Shown: positions 1 to 7,198 of the stretch, one piece after another | How the letters are laid out: each line of letters starts with the position of its first letter | How positions within the stretch are numbered: position 1 is the first letter of the stretch | From: Centipeda artemidis DSM 19719 | Lineage (GTDB): Bacteria; Bacillota; Negativicutes; Selenomonadales; Selenomonadaceae | Direction of reading: 5' to 3' | Length of the DNA stretch: 64,000 nucleotides | Assembly (NCBI RefSeq): GCF_000426665.1 | Contig: NZ_KE384552.1 | Coordinates: 81,789-145,788, forward strand | Translations under genes and position numbers: made by a program | The notes under the pieces: generated by a model | Database searches by the model: none | Told to the model about the DNA's origin: nothing | The model's input: the letters and a program-made list of their open reading frames with translations, nothing else

Positions 1-620
1 GATGCAATGCCCATGCGCCGCAACACCCGCTGCAGGATCGTCAGCGACAGTGCCGCCTCCGCGAGTGCACTCACGATGAGAAGCGCAGGCAGCATCTGCA
101 CGAAGAGCGTTAGCATTTGCTCTCCGGCCGCGCGCAGCTCCGTGATCTCCGTCTCCGCGATGCCGAGCGACCGATAGATCTCGATCGTCCGGTCGAGCGC
201 CGCCGTCATATCCGCCGCGTCGATCATCAGCGGATTGAGCCCAAAGAGCGCGAACATCAGCGCCGCGCCCATGACCTTGCCGCCGAGTGACGCCGCCGCC
301 CCCGCAAAGAGCGTCTGCACCGCCGAACGATCACGCCGTACGAGCGCCCCGAGCACGAGCCCCGTCGGCGCAAACGCCAACACAAAGAACGCGCCCATCA
401 CAGGCGTCGCAAAGAGCATCAGGAGGAGAAGAGACGCGGCTGTCATCAGCACGCCCCATTTGAGCCCAACACGCACGACCACGAGCGCCACAAACACCGG
501 CCAGAGCAGCCCCAGCACCATCGTCAGCATGGGCAGATAGATCGCGGCGAGCGCATAGACCACCGCCGCGGCCGTCATCACCCCCGCCGTCGCAGCAGGG
601 CGCGCACCTTGCTCGTTCAT
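1..620 (-). CDS. DUF2232 (YybS-like) multi-pass membrane protein, partial
   Basis: The gene runs off the left edge, so only about 206 N-terminal residues are visible. The ATG (complement of 618-620) follows a GGAAAGGATA ribosome-binding stretch. The protein is almost entirely hydrophobic, with likely membrane segments around residues 10-50, 55-95, 105-130 and 165-190. Overall character resembles YybS/DUF2232 membrane proteins, which in Firmicutes often precede gdpP and rplI. Those genes would lie to the left, outside the window. The assignment rests on hydropathy and general resemblance, so the exact function is unknown. Confidence 0.6.
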   Translation of the reverse strand, partial: MNEQGARPAATAGVMTAAAVVYALAAIYLPMLTMVLGLLWPVFVALVVVRVGLKWGVLMTAASLLLLMLFATPVMGAFFVLAFAPTGLVLGALVRRDRSAVQTLFAGAAASLGGKVMGAALMFALFGLNPLMIDAADMTAALDRTIEIYRSLGIAETEITELRAAGEQMLTLFVQMLPALLIVSALAEAALSLTILQRVLRRMGIA

Positions 621-778
621 CCCGTATCCTTTCCGCGGCGTGCCGCCCGTCATTTCCATCCCATAAAATACGTTCCTATTATAGCAGGTTTTTAGCATAC
701 TGTCACGAAAACACATAACAGGACAAGCGTTATGGCACAGCTGTGCACAAAAATCCCGTAGATAAAACCGTACAGTGC

Positions 779-903
779 GTGACACGGAAGTTTCGATGCA
801 TAACAAGGAATGAGGAGCGCACGAGGGGAAGGCGCAGCCAAAACCTACGTCGACGAAGCGTTCGCCAAAACCGACGACGCTGGGCGCGAAAATACCATGT
901 CAC
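779..903. repeat. 125-bp palindromic element, copy A
   Basis: Starts GTGACACGGAAG and ends CCATGTCAC, so its ends are inverted repeats of each other. The centre carries a CCTACGTCGACGAAGCG core. It is the first of five tandemly arranged units in this intergenic region. Confidence 0.8.
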
Positions 904-928
904 GCCTCTGCTTCCCGCCGCAACCTAA

Positions 929-1033
929 GTGAAGGGCAAGCTTGGATGGATCGCAAGGAATGAGAAAAATACAAGCGACGGCGTAGTCGAAAGCCTACGT
1001 CGAGCGCAGTATTTTTTGCAGTGAGAACGTGAA
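929..1033. repeat. Palindromic element, copy B (shorter variant)
   Basis: Starts GTGAAGGGCAAGCTTGGATG and ends near GAACGTGAAC. The inner core (AATACAAGCG...GCGTAG, loop, CTACG...GCAGTATT) is the type I core shared with copies D, E and H. The outer arm is shorter and its ends are less well matched. Confidence 0.7.
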
Positions 1034-1055
1034 CCCGCAACGAGCCGCAGCCTAA

Positions 1056-1171
1056 GTGACACGGAAGTTTCGATGCATAGCTAGGAATTGCGGCAAACGC
1101 GAGGAAGGCGCAGCCAAAACCTACGTTGACGAAGCGTTTGCCAAAAATGACGACGCCTAGGCGCGCGTCAC
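1056..1171. repeat. Palindromic element, copy C
   Basis: Starts GTGACACGGAAG and ends GCGCGTCAC, about 116 bp. It has the type II core (ACGCGAGGAAGGCG...CCTACG...GAAGCGTTTG) and lies between copies B and D. Confidence 0.75.
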
Positions 1172-1186
1172 ACCGCCGCAACCCGA

Positions 1187-1291
1187 GTGAAGGGCAAGCT
1201 TGGATGGATCGCAAGGAATGAGAAAAATACAAGCGAACTCGTAGATGAAACCTACGCCCCTTACAATATTTTTGCAGTGAGGACGTGAACC
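1187..1291. repeat. Palindromic element, copy D (shorter variant)
   Basis: Nearly the same as copy B: it starts GTGAAGGGCAAGCTTGGATG and ends at GGACGTGAAC. The B/D similarity suggests that a two-unit block was duplicated to build the array. Confidence 0.7.
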
Positions 1292-1311
1292 CGCAACGAG
1301 CCGCGGCCTAA

Positions 1312-1436
1312 GTGACGCAGAAGTTTGGATGCAGAACAAGGAACAAGAAAAATACAAGCGAAGGCGTAGTCGAAAGCCTACGTCGAGCGCAGTATTTTTC
1401 GCAGTGACACAGTTATGCGCCAAAATCCTGCGTCAC
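1312..1436. repeat. 125-bp palindromic element, copy E
   Basis: Starts GTGACGCAGAAG and ends CTGCGTCAC. It differs from copy H (18776-18900), 17 kb away, at only about six positions. Its last bases supply the TGA stop codon of the MutS-like gene on the minus strand. Confidence 0.85.
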
Positions 1437-3211
1437 GTCAATATGCCTGCCATGCGGAGTAAGTATTGCGCATTCGTCGTCCTGCATCTTCCCTCGCGTA
1501 TCTTGAAATCAAAGAGAATCCTATCCCCCTCGTAGTGCTCCTCAAAGTGTGCATTCCTGATCGGAATGCCTTCCTTGCCGAGATCACACAGCTCAAAGTC
1601 GTGTGTCGTGACGATCGTGATTGCGTGCGGCAGCGTCAGGTGGCGGATCGCCTCGCGCGCGCCGACGATGCGGTCGGCGGAGTTCGTCCCGCGGAATATT
1701 TCGTCAATCAGGATGAGCATGGGGCGCCCCTTGCGGCTGTATGCCATCATCTTTTTGATGCGCAGGAGCTCGGCGTAGAACGTCGAGATGCCGCCCGCGA
1801 GATCGTCCTGAATCTGTATCGACGTGTAGACTGCCATCGGTGTCAGCGCAAAGGATTTTGCACAGACGGGTGCACCCGCGTATGCCAGTACCATGTTAGA
1901 GCCCAGCACACGCATATACGTTGTCTTACCGGACATATTCGATCCCGTGATCACGAGCGCCCCCGCCGAAAGATCCGCATCGTTCGGTGTGCCCGCCTCC
2001 TCCGTGAGTACGAACGGCATCGCATCCCGCGCCACAAGGCGCGGCGACGCCTCGTCGAGGAAGGTCGGGAACGCGTGCACTTCGCGCGTGTGCCCGATCA
2101 TCGCGAGCGAGAGCAAGACCTCCATCTCCGCCCACACCTCAAGCCACCCGGGCGCCGCAGCCCCCGCTCGGCTGCGCCACCGTGCAAAATATGCGCGGCA
2201 GTGGAAATCCCACAAAAACAGCGCATTTGCAAGGACGAAAAAGACAAAGTTCCGCCGCATCGCCACGCAGTCCGCAAGCCGCGTCAGGCTGCTCTGCGCC
2301 CGCGTCGCACGCATGGGCGTTGAGAGCGGGGCAAGCGTCTCACGCAGGGCATCCCCGCGCAGCGGTGCACGCTCGAGCGCACGAAAGATATTCCCGTAGA
2401 GCCGCAGCTCCTGCGCCATCCGTCCGAGCGGCGCGAGCACGCGCTGTGTGCGCGGGTAAAAGACGAGCGCGAGCGCCATATTGAGCGACCATATCGTGAG
2501 CGGCAGTCCCCACGTCCCGCCGCCGAGCAGCGCCCACAGCAGCGCCGCAAATCCCGCGAGCGAGAATACCGCCCCCACCGCGCAGTATAGGCGGGGCGAG
2601 ATGGAGACCTGCTGCGCGAGCTCCCGCACGAGCGCACGCGTGTCGTGCCCATCCGGCAGCCGCACCCCGCGCGCCGTGAGCTCGAGGCAGAGCAGGGGAT
2701 GCGCCAGCAGCTCCGCCACCGCCGCCTGCCGCCGCCGCGTCCGCATGAGATCACGCGGCGTCGCCGTGAGCGCGCGGGCAAGCCGATCCCGCCCTGCGAG
2801 TGTGCGCGCACAGCACAGGTACTGATAGAGCGACGCCGTACCGAAGATATGCAGATCCGCATCGGGCGGACGCTTCGCCTTGCGGTACTGCGCCCCCGTC
2901 ACCGGCTCGCTTTTCCACGTTCCCGCAAACCGCGCCAGATACCCCGCCACGACCGAGAGATACGCCTCCATGAAGCGCCGCCGCCTCTCCAGGCGCGCGT
3001 GCCGCGCCACGAGCACGGCAAAGAGGACGACGAGGAACAGCCCGAGCAGCATCTCTCCCGCCGCTCCGCGATCATATCCGTGGATCAGCGCCGCCCCCGC
3101 CGCTGGGAACACAAGCGTACGCGCGAACACGAGCCGCCGATGCTCCCTGCGCAGGGATGCCGCGAGCATGAGTGCATTTTCCCATGCGTTTTCATAAAAA
3201 TCTTTCTTCAA
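1433..3211 (-). CDS. MutS-family ATPase with N-terminal membrane segments
   Basis: Encodes about 592 residues. The C-terminal half is a MutS domain V ATPase, with Walker A GSNMSGKTTYMR, Walker B LILIDEIFRGTN and the TTHDFELCDLG switch region. No MutS mismatch-recognition domain (Phe-X-Glu) is visible. The N-terminus has paired hydrophobic helices (about residues 25-70), and a second hydrophobic block lies in the middle, so the protein is probably membrane-bound. Start chosen as TTG at 3211 because GGAAGGAGAGG lies seven bases upstream; an ATG further up at 3331 has no such site. The stop codon overlaps repeat copy E. Known MutS paralogues act in DNA repair or recombination; the role here is inferred. 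Confidence 0.8.
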   Translation of the reverse strand: MKKDFYENAWENALMLAASLRREHRRLVFARTLVFPAAGAALIHGYDRGAAGEMLLGLFLVVLFAVLVARHARLERRRRFMEAYLSVVAGYLARFAGTWKSEPVTGAQYRKAKRPPDADLHIFGTASLYQYLCCARTLAGRDRLARALTATPRDLMRTRRRQAAVAELLAHPLLCLELTARGVRLPDGHDTRALVRELAQQVSISPRLYCAVGAVFSLAGFAALLWALLGGGTWGLPLTIWSLNMALALVFYPRTQRVLAPLGRMAQELRLYGNIFRALERAPLRGDALRETLAPLSTPMRATRAQSSLTRLADCVAMRRNFVFFVLANALFLWDFHCRAYFARWRSRAGAAAPGWLEVWAEMEVLLSLAMIGHTREVHAFPTFLDEASPRLVARDAMPFVLTEEAGTPNDADLSAGALVITGSNMSGKTTYMRVLGSNMVLAYAGAPVCAKSFALTPMAVYTSIQIQDDLAGGISTFYAELLRIKKMMAYSRKGRPMLILIDEIFRGTNSADRIVGAREAIRHLTLPHAITIVTTHDFELCDLGKEGIPIRNAHFEEHYEGDRILFDFKIREGRCRTTNAQYLLRMAGILT

Positions 3212-3380
3212 AAGGACGCCTCTCCTTCCAATCTTTTTGTAACAATGGCAACGTATATTATAAATCATCCGCACCAAAAAAGACAGTGCGGGCGCCGTAT
3301 CATAATCTGACCGGACGAATCGTTCGCCCAAAAGAGATGTTTTTCATGATGGCTTTTGGAACGCCGGAAAGCTCAACCTG

Positions 3381-3665
3381 ATGAGCGTCCTCATGATCAT
3401 CTTCACGGTCATTGAGCTGCGCAAAAAGACCGACCGGTATCACGAGATCATCCTCTATCGGGAGGGCATCGCCATTCGGAATGAAACGGCGGGGGAGGAA
3501 TACTTCGCGCCCAAAGAAGCGATCTCCTTTTCACGGGATCTCGCCGCCGATACCGTCACCATCCGCGCCGCAGCGCTGCCGCACACCCTCGTGCTGCGGT
3601 TTGGCACCGGCATCTTCTCCGATGAGGGCGTGCTGCAAAACAATCTCGAACGATATTTCTTCTAA
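3381..3665 (+). CDS. Small hypothetical protein, possibly a gene remnant
   Basis: A 94-residue frame beginning with a hydrophobic stretch and continuing with a beta-rich sequence (YHEIILYREGIAIRNE). The start codon has only a weak purine run before it and overlaps, as TGATG, the end of a short upstream frame beginning MFFMMAFG. That arrangement would fit a frameshifted longer gene with an N-terminal membrane segment. I do not recognise the family with confidence. Confidence 0.4.
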   Translation: MSVLMIIFTVIELRKKTDRYHEIILYREGIAIRNETAGEEYFAPKEAISFSRDLAADTVTIRAAALPHTLVLRFGTGIFSDEGVLQNNLERYFF

Positions 3666-3916
3666 CGGCGCGCCGCCTATGAGGAGCTGCTGCATGAGGG
3701 AACTGTGCAGCAGCCCCTTTTCGCATCCGACAAAAAGACGGTCGACAAAGCAGCACCTATTACTTTTCACCGGGCGTATACAATCCCGCCAAGGAATTAT
3801 ACTCCGCGCAGTCGGACATGGAGGACGCGATGCGGCGCACCGCCGTGCTTCTCGAGACCATGCACATCCCCTATGAAGTAACAGAAAAAGAAGAATGGCG
3901 CCCGTTCCTTTTGTGA
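3666..3916 (+). pseudogene. Decayed coding remnant
   Basis: Two coding-like stretches are in different frames. The first continues the frame of the preceding gene after its stop (RAAYEELLHEGTVQQPLF). The second, about 3731-3916, reads TYYFSPGVYNPAKELYSAQ and ends EEWRPFL before TGA. A shift between them near 3745 and the lack of a start codon with a ribosome binding site suggest a broken gene. Family not recognised. Confidence 0.3.
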
Positions 3917-3964
3917 CGCGGCACCCGCCGAATACTTATGAATACGGAGGAGGAGCAGGGGACT

Positions 3965-4135
3965 ATGACCGCTGAAGACAGCGCAGTTCGCCGCCTAGAG
4001 GCGGCAATCGCAGCACTGAATGTGCGGATGCGCGGCGCTGCCGGGGATCTCGACTACGAGTCCTATCTGCACGAAAAGCGCACCCTTGAGCGTGCGCTCC
4101 ATTCCCTCAAGCAGAGACAGCAACAGACAAAATGA
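3965..4135 (+). CDS. Small coiled-coil hypothetical protein
   Basis: About 56 residues, charged and helical (RRLEAAIAALNVRMR, HEKRTLERALHSLKQRQ), with heptad-like spacing that suggests a short coiled coil. Start set at the ATG at 3965 because GGAGGAGGAGCAGGGG directly precedes it. An in-frame ATG at 3938 would place that Shine-Dalgarno run inside the coding sequence. No known family recognised. Confidence 0.5.
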   Translation: MTAEDSAVRRLEAAIAALNVRMRGAAGDLDYESYLHEKRTLERALHSLKQRQQQTK

Positions 4136-4206
4136 AACCGGAATCATTTCATTCTGATTTCAGCGACATATGATAGACTGAACATACGAAAGAAAGGAAG
4201 ATACCT

Positions 4207-4482
4207 ATGTCACAGCGTATGACGATGGAAGAAGTCCTCAAAGAATACGGCGTACCGCAGCTGCGGCTGGATGTCCATGCGACGCGCAGCGACCTGCTGA
4301 AACTCCGCGAAAAGCTCATCGCGATCCGCGATCTCTCCGACGGGCGCGAACAGGGCTATCTCGACATCGACTGCAAACTCTACATCGATGTTGACGATAT
4401 CGACCGCTATTTGTCGGGAGAGCTCGATACGGTGGGGGAGATTTATGCGTTTCCGGAAGATGTGAAGTCTTATAAGGAGTGA
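4207..4482 (+). CDS. Hypothetical acidic protein
   Basis: 91 residues, start ATG after GAAAGAAAGGAAG. The sequence is acidic and soluble, with no membrane segment or recognised motif (for example YLDIDCKLYIDVDDIDRYL). Its TGA stop is formed by the first bases of palindromic element F, so the repeat begins exactly at the end of the gene. Function unknown. Confidence 0.6.
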   Translation: MSQRMTMEEVLKEYGVPQLRLDVHATRSDLLKLREKLIAIRDLSDGREQGYLDIDCKLYIDVDDIDRYLSGELDTVGEIYAFPEDVKSYKE

Positions 4483-4602
4483 CGCGGGATTTTGGCGCAT
4501 AGCTGTGTCATTTTCGTCAAACGCTTCGTCGACGTAGGGCTCATCTACGCCTTCCTCGCGTTTTCCTCAATTCCTTGCTCTGCATCCAAACTTCCGCGTC
4601 AC
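4479..4602. repeat. 124-bp palindromic element, copy F
   Basis: Starts GTGACGCGGGATTTTGGCGC and ends TTCCGCGTCAC. It has a type II core (CGTCAAACGCTTCGTCGACG...CTACGCCTTCCTCGCG). It overlaps the stop codon of the upstream gene. A partial end copy (GCGGGATTTTGGCGTATAGC) follows at about 4621-4660. Confidence 0.85.
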
Positions 4603-4827
4603 TTACTGTACGGTTTGATCTGCGGGATTTTGGCGTATAGCGGTGTCATTTCATACGGCGATTCGTTATGCCGCCCTAAATCGTTTGAGGGCTCAGCCGC
4701 GCGGCGTTTGCCGCAGCCATTTTTAAGCCCCGCTTTTTTGGCAAGGCAAATGCCAAGCGGCGCCGCCGCGGGACAAATAGACGTAAACATCATACACCGA
4801 ATTTTACATAAAAAAGGAGAATCATAA

Positions 4828-5508
4828 ATGAACCTCAAGAAAATCCTTGCAGCCGCGATGATCACCTCCATGACCGTCGCAGCCGCACCGATCATCGTAC
4901 CGAACGCCGTGCAGGGTGTCCTCATTTCAGAGGCGGAGGCAGCCCGCGGCGGCGCCCGTATCGCACCGCGCTCCGCCCCCGCCGCACCAAAGGCGGCACC
5001 CGCACAGCGCGGCAGCGGCAAATCCGTCTCCGGCAACGGAGGCAGCTACGCTCCTTCAAAGAGTGCGAACGACCTCGGCAAGACCGCCCCGAACGCCGCC
5101 TCCGCCAAACCCGGCGCGGCGGCGGGCACGGCAAACGCCGCAAGGAGCGGCACCGGCTGGGGCAACGCCCTGCGCAGCATCGGGTTCCTCGCGGGCGGAA
5201 TGCTCCTCGGCTCCATGCTCGCCTCCATGTTCGGGCTCGGCAGCGGCTTCCTCACCGACATCCTCGGCGTCCTTGCAAACGTCGCTCTCGTCTTTATCGC
5301 TGTCATGGCGATCCGCTGGATCTGGAACCGCTTCCGCGGTCGTAAAGAAGAGGAGAACGTCTATCGCAGTGCTCCGCGCAGGCAGGACATCGCCCCGCGT
5401 CCCACCGTCACCGACATCCGTCCGCAGGGCGTCTCCGCTCCCTTGCCGACCGATATAAATATGGACGACAGCCCCCGCAGCATTGCCGACCGCTATCGCA
5501 ATCGCTAA
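4828..5508 (+). CDS. Exported or membrane-anchored Ala/Gly-rich protein
   Basis: 226 residues with a clear N-terminal signal sequence (MNLKKILAAAMITSMTVAAA) and a possible cleavage site near EAEA-ARGG. A low-complexity Ala/Pro/Ser/Gly linker (about residues 35-105) follows. Two glycine-rich hydrophobic stretches (about 112-135 and 140-165) end in WIWNRFRGRK. The C-terminal tail is hydrophilic. Start follows AAAAAAGGAGAATCATAA. The architecture resembles small Firmicute membrane proteins of unknown function; I cannot assign a role. Confidence 0.65.
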   Translation: MNLKKILAAAMITSMTVAAAPIIVPNAVQGVLISEAEAARGGARIAPRSAPAAPKAAPAQRGSGKSVSGNGGSYAPSKSANDLGKTAPNAASAKPGAAAGTANAARSGTGWGNALRSIGFLAGGMLLGSMLASMFGLGSGFLTDILGVLANVALVFIAVMAIRWIWNRFRGRKEEENVYRSAPRRQDIAPRPTVTDIRPQGVSAPLPTDINMDDSPRSIADRYRNR

Positions 5509-5565
5509 AACGAGAATGCACCTAAACTGCCCGCGAGGGCGGTTTGATCAATAAAGGAGAGTACC

Positions 5566-5940
5566 ATGCTTCCTGAAAAATTCTTTGACTGCCTGAAATA
5601 TGAAGGCGTCGTTGCCATCGGCACCGCCTCCGCAAGCGGCGAAGCACATATCGCGAATACGTGGAACAGCTACCTGATCGTCACGGACGAGGAGCAGATC
5701 CTCATCCCGGCGGCAGGGATGCGCAAGACCGAGAAGAACAGCAAAGAGAACCCCCATGTCGAACTCACACTCGGAGCGCGCGAAGTCGAGGGATATATCG
5801 GCCCCGGCACCGGATTTCTGCTCACGGGAACCGCATCCTTCCTCAAAGAGGGCACATTATTCACCCGCATGAAAGAAAAATGCCCCTTTGCCGCACGCGT
5901 CCTTGTTTTCACCCCGGAAAGCTGCCGCCAAACACTATAA
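5566..5940 (+). CDS. Pyridoxamine 5'-phosphate oxidase-family flavoprotein
   Basis: 124 residues starting after AAAGGAGAGTACC. The pattern fits the split-barrel FMN-binding family: an N-terminal helix, a strand with GVVAIGTASASGEAHIANTW, then LIVTDEEQILIPAAGMRKTEKN and a GYIGPGTGFLLTGTASFL strand pair. Members bind FMN or F420 or act as general stress proteins; the substrate cannot be told from sequence. It is likely transcribed alone, because a hairpin-like element follows near 5963-6007. Confidence 0.65.
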   Translation: MLPEKFFDCLKYEGVVAIGTASASGEAHIANTWNSYLIVTDEEQILIPAAGMRKTEKNSKENPHVELTLGAREVEGYIGPGTGFLLTGTASFLKEGTLFTRMKEKCPFAARVLVFTPESCRQTL

Positions 5941-5962
5941 TTTCATAGCATCACTGCATCTA

Positions 5963-6007
5963 AAATAACCGCTGCGCGTTTATATTTCGCTCGGCGGTCT
6001 TATTTTT
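5963..6007 (+). terminator. Terminator-like inverted repeat
   Basis: AATAACCGCTG...CGGCGGTCTTATTTTTT forms a rough stem followed by a T run, just downstream of the flavoprotein gene. Confidence 0.4.
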
Positions 6008-6069
6008 TCCTCTAAAACCGTCTGTAGGAAAATAAATAAAAATCAATTCAATAAAATAAATATAAATAT

Positions 6070-6252
6070 CTATAAATAAAGATAAATAGCCTTAAATTCG
6101 ATGAAGATCCTCCCTCTGAACAGTGCGAAACATTCGTATTCTGTTGCTGCACGCATATAGATCCCGGGAAGCCCCCGCGTATCGTCCCCGGCAACTGCCG
6201 GGTACAGCGTATCACCGCCGGGCATAACACTGTATGTGCCAAGGGAACGCAT
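6070..6252 (-). CDS. Possible small ORF, function unknown
   Basis: A 60-residue frame with a reasonable ribosome binding site (GAGGAGAGAGGTG before ATG). The product begins MRSLGTYSVMPGGD and has no recognised motif. Its last codons lie in AT-rich DNA, and it faces the following gene head-to-head. It could be a remnant or chance frame. Confidence 0.25.
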   Translation of the reverse strand: MRSLGTYSVMPGGDTLYPAVAGDDTRGLPGIYMRAATEYECFALFRGRIFIEFKAIYLYL

Positions 6253-6330
6253 CACCTCTCTCCTCTTGAAAAAGCCGGCCGAACCGCTATAATAGAAGAT
6301 ACAGTAAGACATAAATAAAGGAGCAACATT

Positions 6331-6996
6331 ATGGTCAAACCATCCACCTACGCCGTCGTCGATACGCTCATTGCACGCTATCCCGCACTCGAGGGATGCG
6401 GCACCGACATCCGCGCGGCCATCACGGCGCTCTGTGAATGCTACCGGGCGGGCGGCAAGCTCATCGTCTGCGGTAACGGCGGCTCCGCCTCGGACGCCGA
6501 GCACATCGTCGGCGAGCTGATGAAAGGGTTCCTCCTGCCGCGCCACCTCGATGAGGCAATGCTCGATAAGCTTCACGCGGTATGTGACGCGAAAGATCCG
6601 CGCGCCGTCGATTATTTCATGCAGAACTTACAGGGTGCACTGCCTGCGATCTCGCTGCCTTCCCAGCTCGCCATCAGCACGGCGTTCTCAAACGACCAGG
6701 CGCCCGATCTGACGTTTGCGCAGCAGGTATTGGGGCTGGGGAAGGAGGGGGATATACTCCTCGGCATTACGACCTCAGGCAATTCAAAGAATGTCATCTA
6801 TGCATTTGAGATCGCAAAAGCACTCGGTCTTACGACGGTCGCTCTCACCGGAACACACGGCGGGCGCGTCGCGGCAGACGATCTTGCGGATATCGTAATC
6901 AAGGCGCCCGCAAGCGAGACGTACGTCATTCAAGAATATCATCTGCCGATCTATCATGCTCTGTGTATAGCTGCCGAGGAGGAATTCTTCGGATAG
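6331..6996 (+). CDS. SIS-domain protein, phosphoheptose isomerase (GmhA-like)
   Basis: 221 residues. The sugar isomerase fold is shown by CGNGGSASDAEHIVGELMKG near residue 49 and a second phosphate-binding loop GITTSGNSKNVIYAFEIAK near residue 148. GmhA converts sedoheptulose 7-phosphate to heptose 7-phosphate for lipopolysaccharide, which fits a diderm host. The closely related DiaA-type SIS proteins cannot be excluded. A phosphohexomutase follows across one repeat element. Start ATG after AAAGGAGCAACATT. Confidence 0.75.
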   Translation: MVKPSTYAVVDTLIARYPALEGCGTDIRAAITALCECYRAGGKLIVCGNGGSASDAEHIVGELMKGFLLPRHLDEAMLDKLHAVCDAKDPRAVDYFMQNLQGALPAISLPSQLAISTAFSNDQAPDLTFAQQVLGLGKEGDILLGITTSGNSKNVIYAFEIAKALGLTTVALTGTHGGRVAADDLADIVIKAPASETYVIQEYHLPIYHALCIAAEEEFFG

Positions 6997-6998
6997 AC

Positions 6999-7121
6999 GT
7001 GAGGCGCGATCTTTGCGCACAGCGTTGTCATTTGTCGAATACTTCGCTTGACGTAGCTCTTAACTACGCCGGCGCTCATATTCTCCGCATTCCTAGCTGT
7101 GCATCAAAGCTTGCGCCTCAC
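6999..7121. repeat. 123-bp palindromic element, copy G
   Basis: Starts GTGAGGCGCGATCTTTGCGC three bases after the preceding gene's stop codon and ends TTGCGCCTCAC. The end sequence differs from other copies (GTGAGGC rather than GTGACGC), but both ends changed together, which keeps the pairing. A partial arm (GCGGGACTTTGGCGCACAGC) follows at about 7141-7170. Confidence 0.8.
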
Positions 7122-7198
7122 TCAGGTTGCGGCTATGATGCGGGACTTTGGCGCACAGCGATCACGCTTCACTGTACCGATAAACAAGGAGGATGACC

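Noticed and set aside
779..1436. CRISPR-like array
   Set aside because: Units are 105-125 bp palindromes with only short gaps between them. There are no unique spacers of regular length and no cas genes nearby.
3212..3331. Upstream ATG start of the MutS-like gene
   Set aside because: The 40 extra residues are not preceded by a ribosome binding site, whereas GGAAGGAGAGG lies just before the TTG start.
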